Source: Rhodothermales bacterium
GTDB lineage: Bacteria > Bacteroidota > Rhodothermia > Rhodothermales > JANQRZ01
Assembly: GCA_028284265.1 (NCBI GenBank)
Contig: JANQRZ010000017.1
Location: 62,001 to 126,000 of the forward strand
Length of the DNA: 64,000 nucleotides
Reading direction: 5' to 3'
In this document: positions 52,812 through 64,000 of the stretch, one piece after another
Numbering within the stretch: the first letter of the stretch is position 1
Layout of the letters: each line of letters opens with the position of its first letter
Notes under the pieces: model-generated
What the model was told of the DNA's origin: nothing
Seen by the model: the letters and a program-made list of their open reading frames with translations, nothing else
Database searches by the model: none
Program-made: the position numbers and the translations under genes

Positions 52812-52897
52812 GTTTCTCGTTTATAGTTGCTCGTTTCTCGTTCGACATACTCGGTTGGTCCTGCTCAACGAGGAACGAAAAACGGAAAACGAGGAAC
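52812..52897. repeat. AT-rich imperfect inverted repeat filling the accA-thioesterase gap
   Basis: Two 31-nt arms (52812-52842 and 52867-52897) pair at 24 of 31 positions around a 24-nt loop. The arms are made of CGTT/CTCGTT words, unlike the surrounding coding DNA. It occupies almost the whole gap between the accA stop and the thioesterase start. Confidence 0.65.
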
Positions 52898-52899
52898 AC

Positions 52900-53877
52900 T
52901 CATCCCTCGGCCCACGCACCCATCCCGTCGAACTTGGCGAGGCGCTCGGCGAGGAGGGTGGCGGTGTCGAGACCGTCGAGTTCGTCTAGGGCATTGGCGA
53001 TGGCACGGCCCGTGGCGTCGAAGGCGGCCTGCGGATCGCGGTGGGCACCGCCCGCAGGCTCAGGGACGATCGTGTCCACGATGCCTTGCTCGATGAGGTC
53101 GGGGGCGGTCAGCTTGAGGGCGCGGGCGGCTTCCTCCTTGTAGTCCCAGCTCCGCCACAGAATCTGCGAGCAGCTCTCGGGCGAGATCACCGAGTACCAG
53201 GCGTTCTCCAGCATCAGAATCCGGTCGCCGACGCCGATCCCGAGTGCGCCGCCGCTCGCGCCTTCGCCGATCACCACGACGACAATTGGCACCGGGAGGC
53301 GGGCCATCACCATCAGGTTGCGCGCGATGGCTTCGGCCTGCCCGCGCTCCTCGGCTTCGAGGCCGGGGAAGGCCCCCGGCGTGTCGAGGAGTGTGATGAT
53401 CGGCTTGCCGAACTTGGCGGCCATCCGCATCAGGCGGAGCGCCTTGCGGTAGCCCTCCGGGTTGGGCATCCCGAAGTTGCGAAACTTGCGGCTTTTCGTG
53501 TCGCGTCCCTTCTGCTGGCCGATGACCATGATGGTCCGGTCGCAGCTGCCCCACCGGCTCCCCTGGAACTGCCCCAAGCCGCCGACCATCGCTCGGTCGT
53601 CGCCGAAGAGCCGGTCGCCGTGGAGTTCGCGGAAGCCGCGGACGAGGCCGCTGATGTAGTCGAGCGTGTAGGGCCGTTCGGGATGGCGGGCCAGTTGGAC
53701 CCGCTGCCACCGCGTCAGGCCCTGGTAGATCGAGGCGCGGAGGGTTTCGACGCGGGCTTCGAGCGCCTCGATCTGCGGCGAAAGATCAACCCCGCCGTCT
53801 TCGGCGTCGAAGGACCGTAGCTCGCGGAGCTTTTCCTCTAGCTCATAGAGCGGCTTCTCAAAGTCGAGGAGGTGCAT
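52900..53877 (-). CDS. accA: Acetyl-CoA carboxylase carboxyltransferase subunit alpha
   Basis: 325 residues, normal length. The N-terminal helical pair (about 1-60) is followed by the crotonase-like carboxyltransferase fold with [18 protein letters not shown] (about 85-105), [55 protein letters not shown] and [18 protein letters not shown]. It transfers the carboxyl group from biotin to acetyl-CoA, committing carbon to fatty acids. The partner subunit AccD is not nearby. Confidence 0.98.
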   Translation of the reverse strand: MHLLDFEKPLYELEEKLRELRSFDAEDGGVDLSPQIEALEARVETLRASIYQGLTRWQRVQLARHPERPYTLDYISGLVRGFRELHGDRLFGDDRAMVGGLGQFQGSRWGSCDRTIMVIGQQKGRDTKSRKFRNFGMPNPEGYRKALRLMRMAAKFGKPIITLLDTPGAFPGLEAEERGQAEAIARNLMVMARLPVPIVVVVIGEGASGGALGIGVGDRILMLENAWYSVISPESCSQILWRSWDYKEEAARALKLTAPDLIEQGIVDTIVPEPAGGAHRDPQAAFDATGRAIANALDELDGLDTATLLAERLAKFDGMGAWAEG

Positions 53878-53951
53878 GGCGGAGATGATCCGCGAGGCGT
53901 GATTGTGTGAGGCCGAGCGCCACCGTTGGAGCCGGGTTCACGGATCACGCC

Positions 53952-56009
53952 TCACGTTTTGCGGAAAAGGGCGCGCAGGAGGATTTCGAGGTCGAGCGCA
54001 GCAGACTGATTGCGGGCGTAGAACCAGTAGGCCCGGTGGGTCTCGACGATGTCGGTGGGCGGTGCGGCGAGGGTGTCGAGGATCGAGACGACGCCGGGGC
54101 GGAGGCCCCACGCTTTCGGCGGATGGGCACGCGCGGCATCGTAGCCGATGAGGGCGCGCCGACCGGCGAGGACCGACGGCATCCGTGCCGTCGCCGTGGC
54201 GAGGCGACGGAGCCGACCTTGCGGTCGGAGGCGCACCCCGAGGCGAATGAGCGGGTGGAGCAGGATACCGAGAAGCGCCACCGGCACTTCGACCGCACGC
54301 CGAGCCGACACCGAGCGGAGTGGTGCCACGAAGCGTTCCGCCGCGCGGAGCGGCGTCGAGAAGTCGTCGATGGACGCCTTGCCGATAATGCGGTCTTGGC
54401 CCTGCGTGAGAATCTTGAACTGCACCGGCAGGTCGCGCAGCCGCCGCATATGCTGGAGAATCGCCGTATTCGTGAGGCTATCCGCGGCGAAGATCACATC
54501 GTCGATCTCGCGGAGCCGGACGAGGTCGCGCAGATGGTGCGCCGCGCCGAGGCGCTCGACGCCCGTGACCTCGGCCCCGTCTTCCGCATCAACGAACCCG
54601 ATGAGCCGGAGTGGCGGATCGATTCGGCGAGCTAGCAGGCCGTGGAGGCGACCGGCTTCCGAGGGGCTTCCGACGAGGAGCGCCCGTCGGTTACCGTACT
54701 GCCGCCGGTTGACGACGAGCCGCCATGCGGTCAGCATGATGGCGACGAGGGCAAACCCGAGCAGGATCGTCGCGCGAGAGAAGGCGAGGCTCTTGACGAA
54801 GAACGAGAACGTTGTCACCGCGAGGAACGCCACGCCGATGCCGGAGAGGACGGGTCGGATCGGATAGCGTCGCCCGCGCCGGTAGCCGCCGCCCGCCGCG
54901 ATGCCGAGCACAGCGGCGAGGGCATAGGCTGGAACGAGGGCCGTGTAGTAGAGCGCGTTGAAAGCAATGCCCTGCTGCGCCGACCAGCCTAGTGCCACGA
55001 TCATTCCGACAAACAGGGCGATACCGAAGTCCAGGACGGGGACGGCGAGCGCAGCGAGCGCCTTCGCCGCCATGCTCATCCCGGCCCGCGCGAGGATGCC
55101 TGCCCGGATCAGCCCGGCCAGCGTCCGCGAGTGATTGCCCGCGAAGTGCTTCTCGGCGAACTGGAGCATTGCCCCGTAGAAGAGGCGGACGTAGCGAAGC
55201 TCGCCCTTGCGCGTGGACTCGCCCTTGTAGTGGACGATCTGCGTGTCGGGCGTGTAGTAAATCTTCCAGCCAGCTTGCTGGATACGGAAGCACCAGTCGA
55301 GGTCCTCGCCGTACATGAAGAACTCCTCGTCGAACAGCCCGGCTCCGCCGCCGAGGGCTCCATCGCCGGACGGCCCGGCATGTTCGTAGAGCGCGGCCCG
55401 GCGAACCATCATGCACGAGCCGGAGAGCGCGTCCACCTCGCACACCTCGTCGAGTGGGAGGTAGGTCATGTTGTAGCGCCCGAACGTCCGGCTCTTCGGG
55501 AAGAGGCGTGACAGCCCGACCATCCGGTAAAGCGCAACCGCTGGCGTCGGGAAGGCGCGGCGGCTCTCGGGGGCGAAGGTCCCGTCCGGGTTCAGAATCC
55601 GGCAGCCCGAGGCTCCGGCTTCGGGGTGGGCGTCCATGAACGCGACGAGTTCGCGGAGCGTGTCCTCTTGGAGTAGTGTGTCCGGGTTGAGGATCAGCAG
55701 GTAGCGCCCGTTCGCCTCGCGGATCGCTTGGTTGTTGGCCCGCCCGAACCCTACGTTCTCCTCATTGGCGATGACGCAGACGTGGGGAAACTGCTCACGG
55801 ACCATCGCCACGGACCCATCCACCGAGTTGTTATCCACCACGAACGTCTCGACCGATAGGCCAACCGAGGCACGCTCGACGGAGTCCAGCGCTTGCTCCA
55901 GAAACTCGCGGACGTTGTAGTTGACGATCACGACCGACACGTCCACCGCATCGGTGGCGTGCTCAACGGGCAGGGCGTCAAGAGGGAAGTGGGAGGCGGT
56001 TTTGTGCAT
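53952..56009 (-). CDS. Fusion: GT2 glycosyltransferase, membrane region, CoA-binding-like domain and degenerate sugar-phosphotransferase end
   Basis: 685 residues from ATG 56009. Part 1 (about 24-270) is a GT2 rhamnosyltransferase-like enzyme: VSVVIVNYNVREFLEQALDS, LNPDT acidic motif, GEDLDWCFRIQQAGW. Part 2 (about 300-440) has five hydrophobic segments. Part 3 (about 440-560, RRALLVGSPSEAGRLHGLL, IDDVIFAADSLTN) resembles the CoA-binding-like domain of WbaP/WcaJ-type initiating transferases. Part 4 (about 575-685) resembles the ends of the bacterial sugar-transferase domain (VLAGRRALIGY, LRPGV, YARNQSAALDLEILLRAL) but lacks the middle with the KFRTM and DELPQ motifs. GT2 is probably active on surface polysaccharide; the last domain is probably not catalytic. 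Confidence 0.85.
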   Translation of the reverse strand: MHKTASHFPLDALPVEHATDAVDVSVVIVNYNVREFLEQALDSVERASVGLSVETFVVDNNSVDGSVAMVREQFPHVCVIANEENVGFGRANNQAIREANGRYLLILNPDTLLQEDTLRELVAFMDAHPEAGASGCRILNPDGTFAPESRRAFPTPAVALYRMVGLSRLFPKSRTFGRYNMTYLPLDEVCEVDALSGSCMMVRRAALYEHAGPSGDGALGGGAGLFDEEFFMYGEDLDWCFRIQQAGWKIYYTPDTQIVHYKGESTRKGELRYVRLFYGAMLQFAEKHFAGNHSRTLAGLIRAGILARAGMSMAAKALAALAVPVLDFGIALFVGMIVALGWSAQQGIAFNALYYTALVPAYALAAVLGIAAGGGYRRGRRYPIRPVLSGIGVAFLAVTTFSFFVKSLAFSRATILLGFALVAIMLTAWRLVVNRRQYGNRRALLVGSPSEAGRLHGLLARRIDPPLRLIGFVDAEDGAEVTGVERLGAAHHLRDLVRLREIDDVIFAADSLTNTAILQHMRRLRDLPVQFKILTQGQDRIIGKASIDDFSTPLRAAERFVAPLRSVSARRAVEVPVALLGILLHPLIRLGVRLRPQGRLRRLATATARMPSVLAGRRALIGYDAARAHPPKAWGLRPGVVSILDTLAAPPTDIVETHRAYWFYARNQSAALDLEILLRALFRKT

Positions 56010-56093
56010 AGCGGCGCAAGATACGACGCCTATCAAAACTTTCGCACAATGACAGAACGCGCCGCGAGGGTCACAGCGAGCGAGGCGAAGGCC

Positions 56094-57779
56094 TCATCCA
56101 CCTACCTGTTTCGGCTGCTTGGACGGTGTGCTCGCCATGCGGATGGGGCGAGGTTGGTCTAGCACTTCGTCCGGGCTGGCCCACGTTCGGGCAAAGCTGA
56201 CGGTGAAGGTAGTCCCCTCGCCGAGTGTGCTCTGGACCTTGATCCGCCCCCCCATCAGGTCGACGAGTTGCTTCGTGATGGAGAGGCCCAGCCCTGTGCC
56301 CTCGTGGACGCGGTATAGTCCTGTTGAAGCCTGTTCGAACGCATTGAATAGCATAGGAACATCGTCCTCGTGCATGCCGATGCCTGTGTCGGCTACGTGG
56401 ACGAATACGCGGTGCTCGTCGGCGTTGACACTGAGTGCTACCTCGCCCCGCTCGGTGAACTTGGTGGCGTTCGACAGCAGGTGGCTCAGTAAGCGGCGCA
56501 GCGCCTCACGGTCGAGTTGGGACCGGGAGGCGGGGATGGCCTCGAGGCGGAAACCAAGTCCCTTTGCTTCGATGCGATGCCGAAACATATCCGCTACCTC
56601 AGTGGCGGTTTCGGCTACATCCACGACCTCGATGTTGATCTTGGTTTCGCCGCCCCGGAGTTGGGCGAGGTCGAGCAAGGCGCTGAGGGTGTCACTCAGG
56701 CGATGCGCGTTCTGGTGGAGGGCGTAGACCAAGTCACGCTGCTCTTCGGGGACCTCTTCCGCTAGGACCTCGGAGAAGCCGAGGATGCCCGCAAGGGGCG
56801 TGCGTAGCTCATGCCCCATCGTATCGAGCAGGGTCGATTTCATGCGGAGCATTTCCTCCGTGTGCACACGCGCCTGTTCTTTTTCAGCGCGGATGCGCTT
56901 CTGCTCGGTGAGGTCATGGGCCGTCATGCAGAGGACGACGTGCTCATCCTCTTCAACAGCGCTCGCGCCGATCTCGAGGTCGAGGAGGCTCCCGTCTTTG
57001 CGCCGGTGCTGCTGCTCCCCAAGCAGGACATGGCAGTTTTTCAGCCCTTCCTCCGGCTGCATTTTTAGGAAACCGCTTGGGGCGACGGTCACATCGTAGA
57101 GTGTCAGGGCGCGCAGTTCATCGAGCGTGTAGCCGGTCAAGGCCAAGTACGCCTCATTGGCGTGCAGGAAGCGATAGGTCTCCGCGTCGGTCAGAAAGAG
57201 ACCGCCCGTAGCGGTGTTGAAGACAGCGCGATAGCGACTCTCACTAGCCTGCATACGGAGCCACACACCTTGCCGGAGCCAAGTGCCGATAAAGATGGCT
57301 GTGGCCGTGGCAGCGACGCAGATCCAGAAGATCAGGGGAGGCGTGCCACTTGGTTCCGAGAGAGCGATGCCTCCTGCTACCAGCACAGCGAAAACAAGGC
57401 TCACGGCTGTTGAGTAGAGCGACTCCGCATTGGGGGTAGCCACTCCGATCATGGCAACCGTAAACAGGTATCCAACCGCGTATTCAGGAGCTAGGTCGTT
57501 TAGCCCCGTGAGCGCCCCGAACCATGAGACGAGCGCCATGATCAAGCCTGTAGACAGCCATTCTAAGTGGGCTAGGACCCAGCGACTGGTATACGTTCCG
57601 ACGACGAGTCCGAGTGGAAGCAGCGCCATCGTCCATCGCAGCCAGAGCGGGTCCGTAAAGGTAGTGTCCTGCCAGTGGTATACATAGCCGAAGGCGGGAA
57701 TGAGTACCACCGTCAGCAGACAAGTCACCCGATATGTACGCAAAGGCAGCGTGACTTCGGATGGAGAGAACGGCAGCAT
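56094..57779 (-). CDS. Membrane-bound PAS-containing sensor histidine kinase (orphan)
   Basis: 561 residues from ATG 57779 (a TTG 21 codons upstream is possible). Five or six N-terminal membrane segments (about 15-170) with no large periplasmic domain, one PAS domain (about 180-295, ESRYRAVFNTATGGLFLTD), a short coiled coil, H-box MGHELRTPLAG with phospho-acceptor His323, N-box LLSNATKF, G1 DTGIGM and G2 GTGLGLSI. Signal unknown; the bare membrane region suggests intramembrane or redox/cytosolic PAS sensing. No response regulator is adjacent. Confidence 0.95.
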   Translation of the reverse strand: MLPFSPSEVTLPLRTYRVTCLLTVVLIPAFGYVYHWQDTTFTDPLWLRWTMALLPLGLVVGTYTSRWVLAHLEWLSTGLIMALVSWFGALTGLNDLAPEYAVGYLFTVAMIGVATPNAESLYSTAVSLVFAVLVAGGIALSEPSGTPPLIFWICVAATATAIFIGTWLRQGVWLRMQASESRYRAVFNTATGGLFLTDAETYRFLHANEAYLALTGYTLDELRALTLYDVTVAPSGFLKMQPEEGLKNCHVLLGEQQHRRKDGSLLDLEIGASAVEEDEHVVLCMTAHDLTEQKRIRAEKEQARVHTEEMLRMKSTLLDTMGHELRTPLAGILGFSEVLAEEVPEEQRDLVYALHQNAHRLSDTLSALLDLAQLRGGETKINIEVVDVAETATEVADMFRHRIEAKGLGFRLEAIPASRSQLDREALRRLLSHLLSNATKFTERGEVALSVNADEHRVFVHVADTGIGMHEDDVPMLFNAFEQASTGLYRVHEGTGLGLSITKQLVDLMGGRIKVQSTLGEGTTFTVSFARTWASPDEVLDQPRPIRMASTPSKQPKQVGG

Positions 57780-57902
57780 AGAGACCGGAAAGAATAGGTG
57801 CAGAACCGCGAGGGCACGGGTGCAACCTATGATATCGGTCAAGAAGAGGGGGGCTTTACCGCAACCCAGACCGCTCGGAGTCGTTGTGTGCTCTTCTGAT
57901 TT

Positions 57903-59402
57903 ATGATCTTTGGGTCTGCCGCTGTGACTTCACTTCCCCTTTTTCGCCGCGAGGCGCGTGCCACGTTGGCGCTTGCCGCTCCGCTGGCACTGACGCAGCT
58001 CATCCAGATGGCGATGGGCTTTGTGGATGTGGTGATGATCGGACGGCTCGGACCAGATTCGATGGCGGCAGGCGTGATCGCCACCTCGGTCTATTTCTCG
58101 CTGCTCCTCGTCTGCATGGGCGTGGTGATGGCTGTCAACCCGATGGTCTCGCAGGCCGTCGGTGCGAAGGATGAGGCGATGATCGGGCGCTCGCTCCGGC
58201 AGGGGCTGTGGCTGGCTACGCTCCTCGGAGTGCCGCTGATGCTCCTGCTCTGGCACATCGAGCCGGTGCTTGGCTGGACCGGGCAGGACCCGGCGACATC
58301 AGTACTCGCCGGCCAGTACATCCGGGCGATTCTCTGGGGCACGCTGCCGCACCTCTGGTATGCCGCGCTGCGCGGCTTCGCCGAAGGGTTGGGTCGCCCG
58401 CGCCCGATTCTCATCGTAACCATCGTTGCCGCGCTGGCGAACGCCGGGCTGAACGGCGTGCTGATGTACGGCTGGCTTGGGGGCCCCGCGCTCGGTGTAG
58501 TCGGGGCCGGGTGGAGTTCGGCGATTGTGATGGGCGTACTCTTCCTCGGCCTGCTGCTCTACGTCCGGCTTGACCGCGACTTCTGGCACCGGGCAGGTCT
58601 CACGCACATCCGAAAGCCGGACCCTGATGCGCTCCGCGACCTCTTCCGGCTCGGCTGGCCTATCGGGATCAGCTTCGGGCTAGAGGCCGGGCTATTCGCC
58701 GTGACCACGTTGCTTGTCGGCAACATCGGGACAGCAGCGCTGGCGGCGCACCAGATCGCCATCAACGCGGCGAGCGTGACCTTCATGGTTCCTCTTGGGG
58801 TGGCGCTGGCGACGACCGTCCGCGTGGGGCAGGCAGCGGGGGCGGGTGACCGCGCCGGAGCAGAGCGGGCCGGATGGAGCGGCGTGGCGATGGGCGCGGC
58901 GTTCATGACGCTCGCAGCGCTCCTGTTCTGGCTACGCCCGGAGTGGGTGGTTTGGGTCTATCTCGGCACCGTCACCGGCGACGAGGTCGAAGTGGCACGC
59001 TTCGCCGCCGTGCTGCTTGGCATCGCCGCCGTGTTTCAGATTCTCGACGGCGTGCAGGCGACAGCGGCGGGCGCACTCCGTGGCCTCAAAGACACGCGCG
59101 CGCCGATGATTGTCGGCGCGGTGGCCTACTGGGGCATTGGCTTTGGTTCGGCCGTCTGGATGGGGTTCGGGCTGGACCTTGGGGCGGAGGGCATCTGGTG
59201 GGGGCTGACGCTTGGCCTCGGCGCGGCAGCGGTAGGGCTGACGCTCTGGTTCCGGTGGCGCGTCCGGCAGCGCGGCCCATTCGAGCAGGCGGGCGTCGAA
59301 CAGCAAGGCGAGGCCGAGCCGGTTGTGGCTTTAACGCCCGCCTGCCGTGCGCCGATGACGTGCTCGGAACGAAACCGTGCGTGTCACGCGCTCGACTCAT
59401 GA
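57903..59402 (+). CDS. MATE family efflux transporter (NorM-like)
   Basis: 499 residues, twelve membrane segments in two six-helix halves. Seen: APLALTQLIQMAMGFVDVVMIGRLG (about 29-53) and in the second half FRLGWPIGISFGLEAGLFAVTTLL. These are the MATE signature regions; members exchange Na+ or H+ for cationic drugs and dyes. The ATG at 57903 is used; a GTG at 57924 is the shorter choice. The last 35 residues are hydrophilic and Cys-containing. Divergent from the histidine kinase gene. Confidence 0.95.
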   Translation: MIFGSAAVTSLPLFRREARATLALAAPLALTQLIQMAMGFVDVVMIGRLGPDSMAAGVIATSVYFSLLLVCMGVVMAVNPMVSQAVGAKDEAMIGRSLRQGLWLATLLGVPLMLLLWHIEPVLGWTGQDPATSVLAGQYIRAILWGTLPHLWYAALRGFAEGLGRPRPILIVTIVAALANAGLNGVLMYGWLGGPALGVVGAGWSSAIVMGVLFLGLLLYVRLDRDFWHRAGLTHIRKPDPDALRDLFRLGWPIGISFGLEAGLFAVTTLLVGNIGTAALAAHQIAINAASVTFMVPLGVALATTVRVGQAAGAGDRAGAERAGWSGVAMGAAFMTLAALLFWLRPEWVVWVYLGTVTGDEVEVARFAAVLLGIAAVFQILDGVQATAAGALRGLKDTRAPMIVGAVAYWGIGFGSAVWMGFGLDLGAEGIWWGLTLGLGAAAVGLTLWFRWRVRQRGPFEQAGVEQQGEAEPVVALTPACRAPMTCSERNRACHALDS

Positions 59403-59452
59403 CGGGAAAATCTTGGTTCGATGCATGGGTTTGGATAGGTGCTTCGCACTCT

Positions 59453-59479
59453 TTGAGAAACCTTTTCTATGTATCTTCA
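59453..59479 (+). promoter_or_regulatory. Candidate promoter for the act operon
   Basis: TTG (59453-59455) and TATCTTCA (59472-59479), 16 bp apart; the -7 box departs from TAnnTTTG at one position. The same TATCTTCA octamer lies upstream of acs (9519-9526). The actA start is 126 bp downstream. Spacing is short, so support is weak. Confidence 0.3.
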
Positions 59480-59605
59480 ATGCCGGTCCGAGGGGTCCCG
59501 TCTACCTTCGTCCCGGTTGGTCTGTGCCTGACCTTTTAACTCAGGCGGTACGGGCCTCGAAACTTCACTTGCCGCATCGCACGTTCACCCGACGCATCGC
59601 GTTCG

Positions 59606-60277
59606 ATGGCTCAACTCTTCCCCCGCAAGGCCAACGCGCTGCCTGCCCTCTCGCTCCTCGGCGCACTCGGCGGCGGCCTCTTTCTCGTCCTCTTCGTCTG
59701 GTACTACTTGTCGCCCGAGTTCTACGAGGTCGGGTACAAGCCGGAGCAACCTGTTCCGTACAGCCACTCGCTCCATGCGGCTCAGCTCGGGATGGACTGC
59801 CGGTACTGCCACAATCACGCCGAGAACTCGACCTACGCCAACATCCCGCCGACGCAGACCTGCATGAACTGCCACGCGCAGATCAAGACCGAGTCGCTGG
59901 CACTCCTGCCGGTCCGCGAAAGCTGGGCCACGGGCAAGCCGGTCGAGTGGGTGCAGGTAACGCATCTTGCGGACTACGCCCGCTTCCCGCATAACGCCCA
60001 CGTCGCAGTCGGCGTCGGGTGTGAGAGCTGTCACGGTCGTGTTGACCAGATGCCCGTGGTCTATGTTGCCGAGCCGATGTCGATGGGATGGTGCTTGGAG
60101 TGCCATCGCAATCCCGAGGAGCACCTCCGCGATCCGTCGCTCGTCACGCAGATGGGCTTCAACGAGGAGGTGCGCGCATCGGACGAGTCCTACGACGCCT
60201 ACATCGAAGCCAATCTCCGGCGCATCGCCTCCGAAGGCATCGCCCCGCCCGAAAACTGCTCCGCCTGTCACTACTGA
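59606..60277 (+). CDS. actA: Alternative Complex III pentahaem cytochrome c subunit ActA
   Basis: 223 residues with one N-terminal membrane helix (about 15-35) and five CxxCH haem sites: C65, C86, C139, C163 and C218. This is the ActA pattern of the quinol:cytochrome c/oxidoreductase called Alternative Complex III, which replaces the bc1 complex in Rhodothermus and relatives. The periplasmic domain passes electrons onward from quinol. Co-directional with actB (60 bp gap). Confidence 0.97.
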   Translation: MAQLFPRKANALPALSLLGALGGGLFLVLFVWYYLSPEFYEVGYKPEQPVPYSHSLHAAQLGMDCRYCHNHAENSTYANIPPTQTCMNCHAQIKTESLALLPVRESWATGKPVEWVQVTHLADYARFPHNAHVAVGVGCESCHGRVDQMPVVYVAEPMSMGWCLECHRNPEEHLRDPSLVTQMGFNEEVRASDESYDAYIEANLRRIASEGIAPPENCSACHY

Positions 60278-60337
60278 GTTGAGCGCCACGGGTCGGACGT
60301 TCGGCCCGCGACCTCCTGACTCCCGACTCACCCCAGT

Positions 60338-63565
<3,228 letters not shown>

Positions 63566-63571
63566 CTGTAC

Positions 63572-63591
63572 GGGCACGGTGCGCCGTGCCC
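63572..63591. repeat. Perfect hairpin GGGCACGG-TGCG-CCGTGCCC in the actB-actC gap
   Basis: 8-bp perfect stem just after the actB stop, followed by CTACC and no T-tract. It matches a short dispersed palindrome style (GGGGCACGG...CCGTGCCCC). It may set transcript stability between actB and actC. Confidence 0.6.
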
Positions 63592-63640
63592 CTACCTTGC
63601 GCCCGCTCCGGCGAGCGCGCCCACCCATCGCCTCTACGCT

Positions 63641-64000
<360 letters not shown>

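Overview
This is a GC-rich, gene-dense chromosomal window from what looks like a Bacteroidota-lineage marine bacterium, most likely Rhodothermota/Rhodothermales. The supporting signs are an Alternative Complex III (act) operon beginning at the right edge, a SecA with the Bacteroidota-type C-terminal tail, two secreted proteins ending in type-IX-secretion-like sorting domains, few Shine-Dalgarno sequences, and a Bacteroidota-type promoter (TTG, 20 bp, TAnnTTTG). The genus is inferred from gene content; no rRNA or tRNA was found.

Layout. 1-5324: the 3' part of secA, an AT-rich orphan ORF, a 306-bp gap full of inverted repeats, recN and a TRIC-type channel. 5342-10017: a tiny membrane peptide, then an acetate operon (acs, DUF4212 subunit, Na+/solute symporter) divergent from an OsmC-like gene. 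10083-12735: a secreted S9 peptidase and an AT-rich secreted orphan. 12769-27190: a long minus-strand envelope block (AI-2E-type permease, MlaD-, MlaF- and MlaE-like lipid transporter, TamB, BamA/TamA-type barrel, YihY-type protein) headed by clpX. 27354-34222: an rRNA m5C methyltransferase, an M36 metalloprotease, a CreD-like protein overlapping uppS, and a winged-helix regulator with a membrane partner; a near-identical palindrome lies before both uppS and the regulator operon. 34317-38700: an accessory patch with an orphan gene, a GIY-YIG protein, a decayed type ISP restriction-modification gene flanked by repeats, and a Fic protein. 38697-48268: recG, an NTF2-like gene, a solitary PilB/GspE ATPase, an ABC transporter next to tesA in the enterobacterial tesA/ybbAP order, and plsY. 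48299-57779: an LVIVD-repeat secreted protein, RlpA/SPOR, nadC with a thioesterase, accA, an unusual glycosyltransferase fusion and an orphan histidine kinase. 57903-64000: a MATE transporter and actA-actB-actC (actC cut by the window end).

Functional themes are envelope biogenesis (TamB, Mla, BamA-like, uppS, CreD, RlpA, plsY, accA, glycosyltransferase), aerobic energy metabolism on acetate (acs with its transporter; ACIII), and genome maintenance (recN, recG, clpX). No CRISPR array, integrase, transposase or prophage was seen. The points most worth following up are the shared palindromic promoter/operator (33164-33182 and 34237-34277), the GT2/polyprenyl-P sugar-transferase-like fusion (53952-56009), the TamB-BamA-Mla block with a regular 101-residue repeat in TamB, and the triply damaged type ISP gene.
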